From contig QMUK01000052.1 in the NCBI GenBank assembly GCA_003660555.1, forward strand, positions 1-8,744: a DNA stretch of 8,744 bases. The letters are read 5' to 3'. Position 1 is the stretch's first letter. Each line of letters opens with the position of its first letter. Made by a program: the position numbers and the translations under genes. The notes under the pieces are model-generated. The model did no database searches, was not told where the DNA came from, and saw only the letters and a program-made list of their open reading frames with translations. Shown piece by piece: positions 6,349 through 8,744 of the stretch. Source of the stretch: Thermococci archaeon. Its GTDB lineage: Archaea; Hadarchaeota; B88-G9.

Positions 6349-6897
6349 GTGGAGGGGGGAAGAGTAAACTTAGGAGTCTACGTCCTCATCTCAGCCATGG
6401 TATCTCTCCTAGTTTTCGGAGGGCTTGTGGCCCTGTCATACAAAGCATCAGCTGAGGAATATAGATCTCTATCTGAGAAAATAGAGTTAGAAAACGTGAG
6501 GCTACAATCTGAGAACTACCAACTAGTTCAGAGACTAGAGTTAACTCAAGACAAGCTACAAGAACTCCTAGACGAAATAGAAGATCTAAAAGAAGAGAAC
6601 AGAAAGTTAAGGGAGAAATTGGAGGAAGCAAACCTCAAGAACTCAGAGCTTAAGGAGAGTACTGAGGATTTAATGAAGCAAATAGACGAGTTAGAGTTCT
6701 CCATAAGGCAACTCCTGAGTGAGAATGAGAATCTAAAAGATGAAATAGAGCGAGTGAGGGAGGAGTTATCGTCTGAGAAGAGGTATCACTATGATTACAT
6801 AGTTAAATATAGATACGTAATTCCGTGCAATGTGTGCTGCGAAATCAGATATTACCGCTGTCCTGACTGGTGTCATTGCCATTGGGATGATCCATAG
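6349..6897 (+). CDS. Membrane-anchored coiled-coil protein with Cys/His-rich C-terminus
   Basis: I do not recognise this family. Starting at GTG 6349 it has 182 residues (an ATG at 6331 would add six). Residues about 8-29 are one hydrophobic span (LGVYVLISAMVSLLVFGGLVAL), either a membrane anchor or an uncleaved signal. Residues about 35-144 are Glu/Lys/Leu-rich with heptad-like leucines and read as one long coiled coil. The last 25 residues are different: aromatic residues, then a cysteine cluster at C160, C163, C164, C171, C175 and C177 with H176 and H178. This spacing suggests a small metal site or disulfide knot. The two arginines before the span suggest the N-terminus is inside and the coil outside, with weak support. 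It has its own promoter just after the thioredoxin system, and its last 53 bases overlap the convergent methyltransferase gene. Confidence 0.8.
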   Translation: MEGGRVNLGVYVLISAMVSLLVFGGLVALSYKASAEEYRSLSEKIELENVRLQSENYQLVQRLELTQDKLQELLDEIEDLKEENRKLREKLEEANLKNSELKESTEDLMKQIDELEFSIRQLLSENENLKDEIERVREELSSEKRYHYDYIVKYRYVIPCNVCCEIRYYRCPDWCHCHWDDP

Positions 6898-7531
6898 GCT
6901 TCTCAGCCTCTATTACTAATATGGGGCCGAAGTCTCTGGGAAGTGGAATTGGAAGTAGAAGAGACCCATACACTTTGCCAGAGAGACCACATTTCGGGAG
7001 TAGTCTTTCTATTTCCTCTCTAGTATAAAACTTAGTCCAAACTGAGAGAGTCTTTCCACCAATTACAAGCCTTATCTTCCCTTTCCTTTTGATCTTCGGC
7101 TTCTTTCCCATAATTATGGATTTAATAACTCTAAGAGCATCTCTTCTATTGTGTATTGTGGCAAAGAATTTTCCACCTCTTTTCATCACTCTACTGATCT
7201 CTCTCAACGATTTTACTATGTTAGAGTGGTTTAAACTTCCGAAAAAAGCGTAAACACAGTCAAAAGATTCGTCTTTGAACGGAAGATACTCCGATGAACC
7301 TCTAACCAGGATGCCTTTCCCCTTAGCCCTCAATAACATTCCTTGGGATATGTCTATTCCGAAGTGTCTTAGGTGTCTTCCTGTCCCACATCCCACGTCC
7401 AGAGACACTCCATGGCATTTTTCAATTAGCTTTTCCTCTAGATTTCTTTGAACTCTAATTTTCATTTTCTTTTCGGAGTACACGTCATCGTAGACTTTAG
7501 CTAGCTCATCGTAGAAGTCTGTCTTACTCAA
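6845..7531 (-). CDS. Class I SAM-dependent methyltransferase (Methyltransf_11 type)
   Basis: Predicted cytoplasmic methyltransferase of 228 residues. SAM-binding motif I is VSLDVGCGTGRHL (42-54). Strand 2 ends in GIDIS, whose aspartate (D60) would bind the ribose. EYLPFKDESFDCVYAFFGSLNH (81-102) is the motif IV region, and EISRVMKRGGKFFATIHN (111-128) is the post-motif strand. The substrate is not readable; UbiE-like and tRNA-wobble (Trm9-like) enzymes share this general pattern. The start is TTG with GAGGGG 5 bases upstream on the minus strand. The recognisable fold ends near ILVIEAEKP; the last 17 residues, polar and Asn/Asp/Ser-rich, are encoded antisense to the cysteine cluster of the neighbouring gene and look like read-out of that overlap. 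It is transcribed divergently from the 306-residue gene. Confidence 0.88.
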   Translation of the reverse strand: MSKTDFYDELAKVYDDVYSEKKMKIRVQRNLEEKLIEKCHGVSLDVGCGTGRHLRHFGIDISQGMLLRAKGKGILVRGSSEYLPFKDESFDCVYAFFGSLNHSNIVKSLREISRVMKRGGKFFATIHNRRDALRVIKSIIMGKKPKIKRKGKIRLVIGGKTLSVWTKFYTREEIERLLPKCGLSGKVYGSLLLPIPLPRDFGPILVIEAEKPMDHPNGNDTSQDSGNI

Positions 7532-7536
7532 ACCAT

Positions 7537-7542
7537 CCCCTC
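7537..7542 (-). promoter_or_regulatory. Ribosome binding site GAGGGG for the methyltransferase
   Basis: On the minus strand GAGGGG precedes the TTG at 7531 by 5 bases and decides that start. The intervening ATG (7536-7534) is out of frame and meets TGA after one codon. Confidence 0.55.
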
Positions 7543-7544
7543 AT

Positions 7545-7553
7545 GTTTTTAAG
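7545..7553 (+). promoter_or_regulatory. Putative box A promoter of the 306-residue gene
   Basis: GTTTTTAAG is TATA-like, about 33 bases before ATG 7583. No ribosome site precedes that ATG, so a leaderless or very short-leader transcript is likely. The preceding ATG bases extend the ATGTT resemblance to the two other plus-strand promoters in the window. Confidence 0.35.
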
Positions 7554-7561
7554 CATTTGAG

Positions 7562-7568
7562 AATTAAA
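7562..7568 (-). promoter_or_regulatory. Possible box A promoter of the methyltransferase gene
   Basis: TTTAATT on the minus strand lies about 31-37 bases before the TTG at 7531. Spacing would put transcription near the GAGGGG ribosome site, which is tight, so this assignment is tentative. Confidence 0.25.
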
Positions 7569-7582
7569 GCGAATGGGTCAAC

Positions 7583-8503
7583 ATGGCACACAGATTACTG
7601 GAAGTAGCAGAGGAAATAGAGAGAAGAAAGATGACAGGTTATCTAGAAGTTCACCTTGAAAGCGGAGAGAAGTATTACATGTTCTTCTTGGATGGAAAGT
7701 TAATCCTCTTGGGTGGAAAGGAAGTCGGAGACAAGGGAATGCTCTCTTTACTCAGCAAATCCAATCTGATACAGGAGGACAGTCTAGATAAGTTCTATCT
7801 AGTTGAGGAGGGTTTAGATTACGTAGAGGAGGCACCACCAAGCCTATTACTCAGTAGAAATTCAATATTTGCTTACGTATCTCAATATTTGATGAGAACT
7901 CTAGAGCCTAGGTTATCTAAGGAATTAGAGCATGCACTAGATCAAATGTCTGTTAGAGTAGTTCCATGGAGTTGTAAAGTTTACCTGAGACTAATCGGTT
8001 TACTCGAAGATAGAGAAAAATTAAAGGAAAAAGTGAAATCGATTCTGGAAAAAGAACCGCTAGTTAAAGACTTGCCAATAGAGGTGGAAGTTTCTACGGT
8101 TAAGGATAGGGATGCTCTGTTGAGAAAATACGGGTTAGAAATCCCATCCAAGATGGAAATAGACAAAATTCTTCTAAGTTTCTTAGAGGAGGACATAAAA
8201 GCAGAGTTAGACAAAATAAAGGCTTTGCTTGAGAACAAGATAGACAAAATGGAGAAAGTGCGAAGTTATTCAGTTAGTTACGATCTAAATCCAGAGAAAG
8301 GAGCTAAAGCAATATTCAGAGTCAAAGTATCTATCAGTATTAGCACGATGGAAAAGATGCTTGGGAAAGAAAAGAAAATATGTAATAAGATCTCAGAGGA
8401 GCTATCCAAGTTACTTAGGACTTCAGAAATAAAGGTCTTGGGAGGCTTAGGGAAAAAGGGTTTGTTGGTAGACTGCGAACTTGACTTAGAGTGCTCCTCT
8501 TAA
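7583..8503 (+). CDS. Conserved-looking hypothetical protein, 306 residues
   Basis: I do not recognise the function. Residues about 1-60 (EIERRKMTGYLEVHLESGEKYYMFFLDGKLILLGGKEVG) have the look of small alpha/beta DUF4388/PATAN- or DUF2226-like domains, which typically read 'TG-L-V ... Y-x-F-x-DG-K' followed by a glycine turn. This is a resemblance, not an assignment. Residues about 125-170 and 235-305 contain alternating strand-helix segments rich in Lys/Glu/Leu/Val. A charged helical, probably coiled segment lies at about 185-225 (IDKILLSFLEEDIKAELDKIKALLENKIDKMEKV). There is no membrane span or signal peptide, so a soluble cytoplasmic protein is likely. The start is ATG with a TATA-like box upstream and no clear ribosome site. 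It diverges from the methyltransferase and ends 15 bases short of the converging winged-helix gene. Confidence 0.8.
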   Translation: MAHRLLEVAEEIERRKMTGYLEVHLESGEKYYMFFLDGKLILLGGKEVGDKGMLSLLSKSNLIQEDSLDKFYLVEEGLDYVEEAPPSLLLSRNSIFAYVSQYLMRTLEPRLSKELEHALDQMSVRVVPWSCKVYLRLIGLLEDREKLKEKVKSILEKEPLVKDLPIEVEVSTVKDRDALLRKYGLEIPSKMEIDKILLSFLEEDIKAELDKIKALLENKIDKMEKVRSYSVSYDLNPEKGAKAIFRVKVSISISTMEKMLGKEKKICNKISEELSKLLRTSEIKVLGGLGKKGLLVDCELDLECSS

Positions 8504-8518
8504 TAAAAGTTCTGTACT

Positions 8519-8744
8519 CTAAAGTTCTTCGCCTTCAGGCGATCTTATCAGTCTGAATTTAACAATCCTTCCGTCCTGGAACTTCTCTAGATATCCCATT
8601 TCCCATAACTGGTTCAGGCACCCACTCTCAGTGGATCGGGCCCTGCCAGTTAAGTTAGCGATTTGATACGCAGAAGCCTCTCCACCGAGCTTTACTAGAG
8701 CTTCTAGTGTCTGAGTACATGTTTTTGGTATTTTAAGCCTTTTC
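8519..8744 (-). CDS. Winged-helix DNA-binding protein, C-terminal fragment
   Basis: An open minus-strand frame enters from the window edge and ends at TAG (8521-8519), giving 74 visible residues. TQTLEALVKLGGEASAYQIANLTGRARSTESGCLNQLWEMGYLEKF and then DGRIVKFRLIRSP read as a helix-turn-helix followed by a two-strand wing. This pattern is common in archaeal MarR/TrmB/Lrs14-like regulators and as a C-terminal DNA-binding domain of larger proteins. Its start lies beyond the window, so whether this is a small regulator or the tail of a larger protein is unknown. Length, purine-rich coding-strand bias and domain sense support a real gene. The short tail after the wing is PEGEEL. Confidence 0.78.
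   Translation of the reverse strand, partial: KRLKIPKTCTQTLEALVKLGGEASAYQIANLTGRARSTESGCLNQLWEMGYLEKFQDGRIVKFRLIRSPEGEEL

Noticed and set aside
7528-7536. Mini-ORF ATG-GTT-TGA on the minus strand overlapping the methyltransferase start
   Set aside because: The ribosome site abuts the ATG with no spacer, so initiation there is implausible.
8529-8542. Hairpin TCGCC-TTCA-GGCGA after the 306-residue gene as an intrinsic terminator
   Set aside because: It lies inside the winged-helix coding region, has no T-tract directly after it, and archaeal termination does not generally need hairpins; chance is likely.
1-8744. CRISPR arrays, tRNA or rRNA genes, insertion sequences, attachment sites
   Set aside because: No regular repeats, cloverleaf-like segments, transposase frames or terminal inverted repeats were seen; nearly all bases are coding.

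Overview
The window looks like ordinary chromosome from a thermophilic archaeon. I infer this from archaeal-type proteins, GTG and TTG starts beside GGAGG-like ribosome sites, AGA/AGG/ATA-rich and purine-loaded coding strands, TATA-like boxes about 30-40 bases before several starts, and very tight packing. A TACK-group or Korarchaeota-like host is plausible, but the sequence does not fix the lineage. I see no mobile element, CRISPR array, tRNA or rRNA, and no gene-free stretch over 300 bases.

Layout: (1) 1-2461, plus strand. The 3' part of gcvPB (glycine decarboxylase subunit 2) overlaps an AcoX/COG3199-type ATP-NAD kinase by 26 bases. (2) 2445-4835, minus strand. A LarA-family nickel-pincer racemase is followed closely by a ThiI-like protein. 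The ThiI-like protein keeps the NFLD/THUMP/AANH layout and CxxC cysteines but has lost the PP-loop ATP-binding motif. Its 3' end overlaps the kinase gene tail to tail. (3) 4920-6293, plus strand. A thioredoxin with a basic helical N-terminal extension is followed directly by thioredoxin reductase, giving a complete NAD(P)H-to-dithiol relay. It is transcribed divergently from the larA unit through a compact shared promoter region. (4) 6349-7531. A one-pass membrane coiled-coil protein with a Cys/His-rich C-terminus converges on a SAM methyltransferase gene, with 53 bases of antiparallel coding overlap. (5) 7583-8744. An unrecognised 306-residue protein is followed by the 3' end of a winged-helix DNA-binding protein on the minus strand, which runs off the window.

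The recognisable functions are one-carbon/glycine metabolism with NADP supply, 2-hydroxyacid racemisation or epimerisation, and thiol redox. The best candidates for undescribed biology are the PP-loop-less ThiI paralogue downstream of larA and the membrane coiled-coil protein with a cysteine cluster beside the thioredoxin system. Functions for both are inference.
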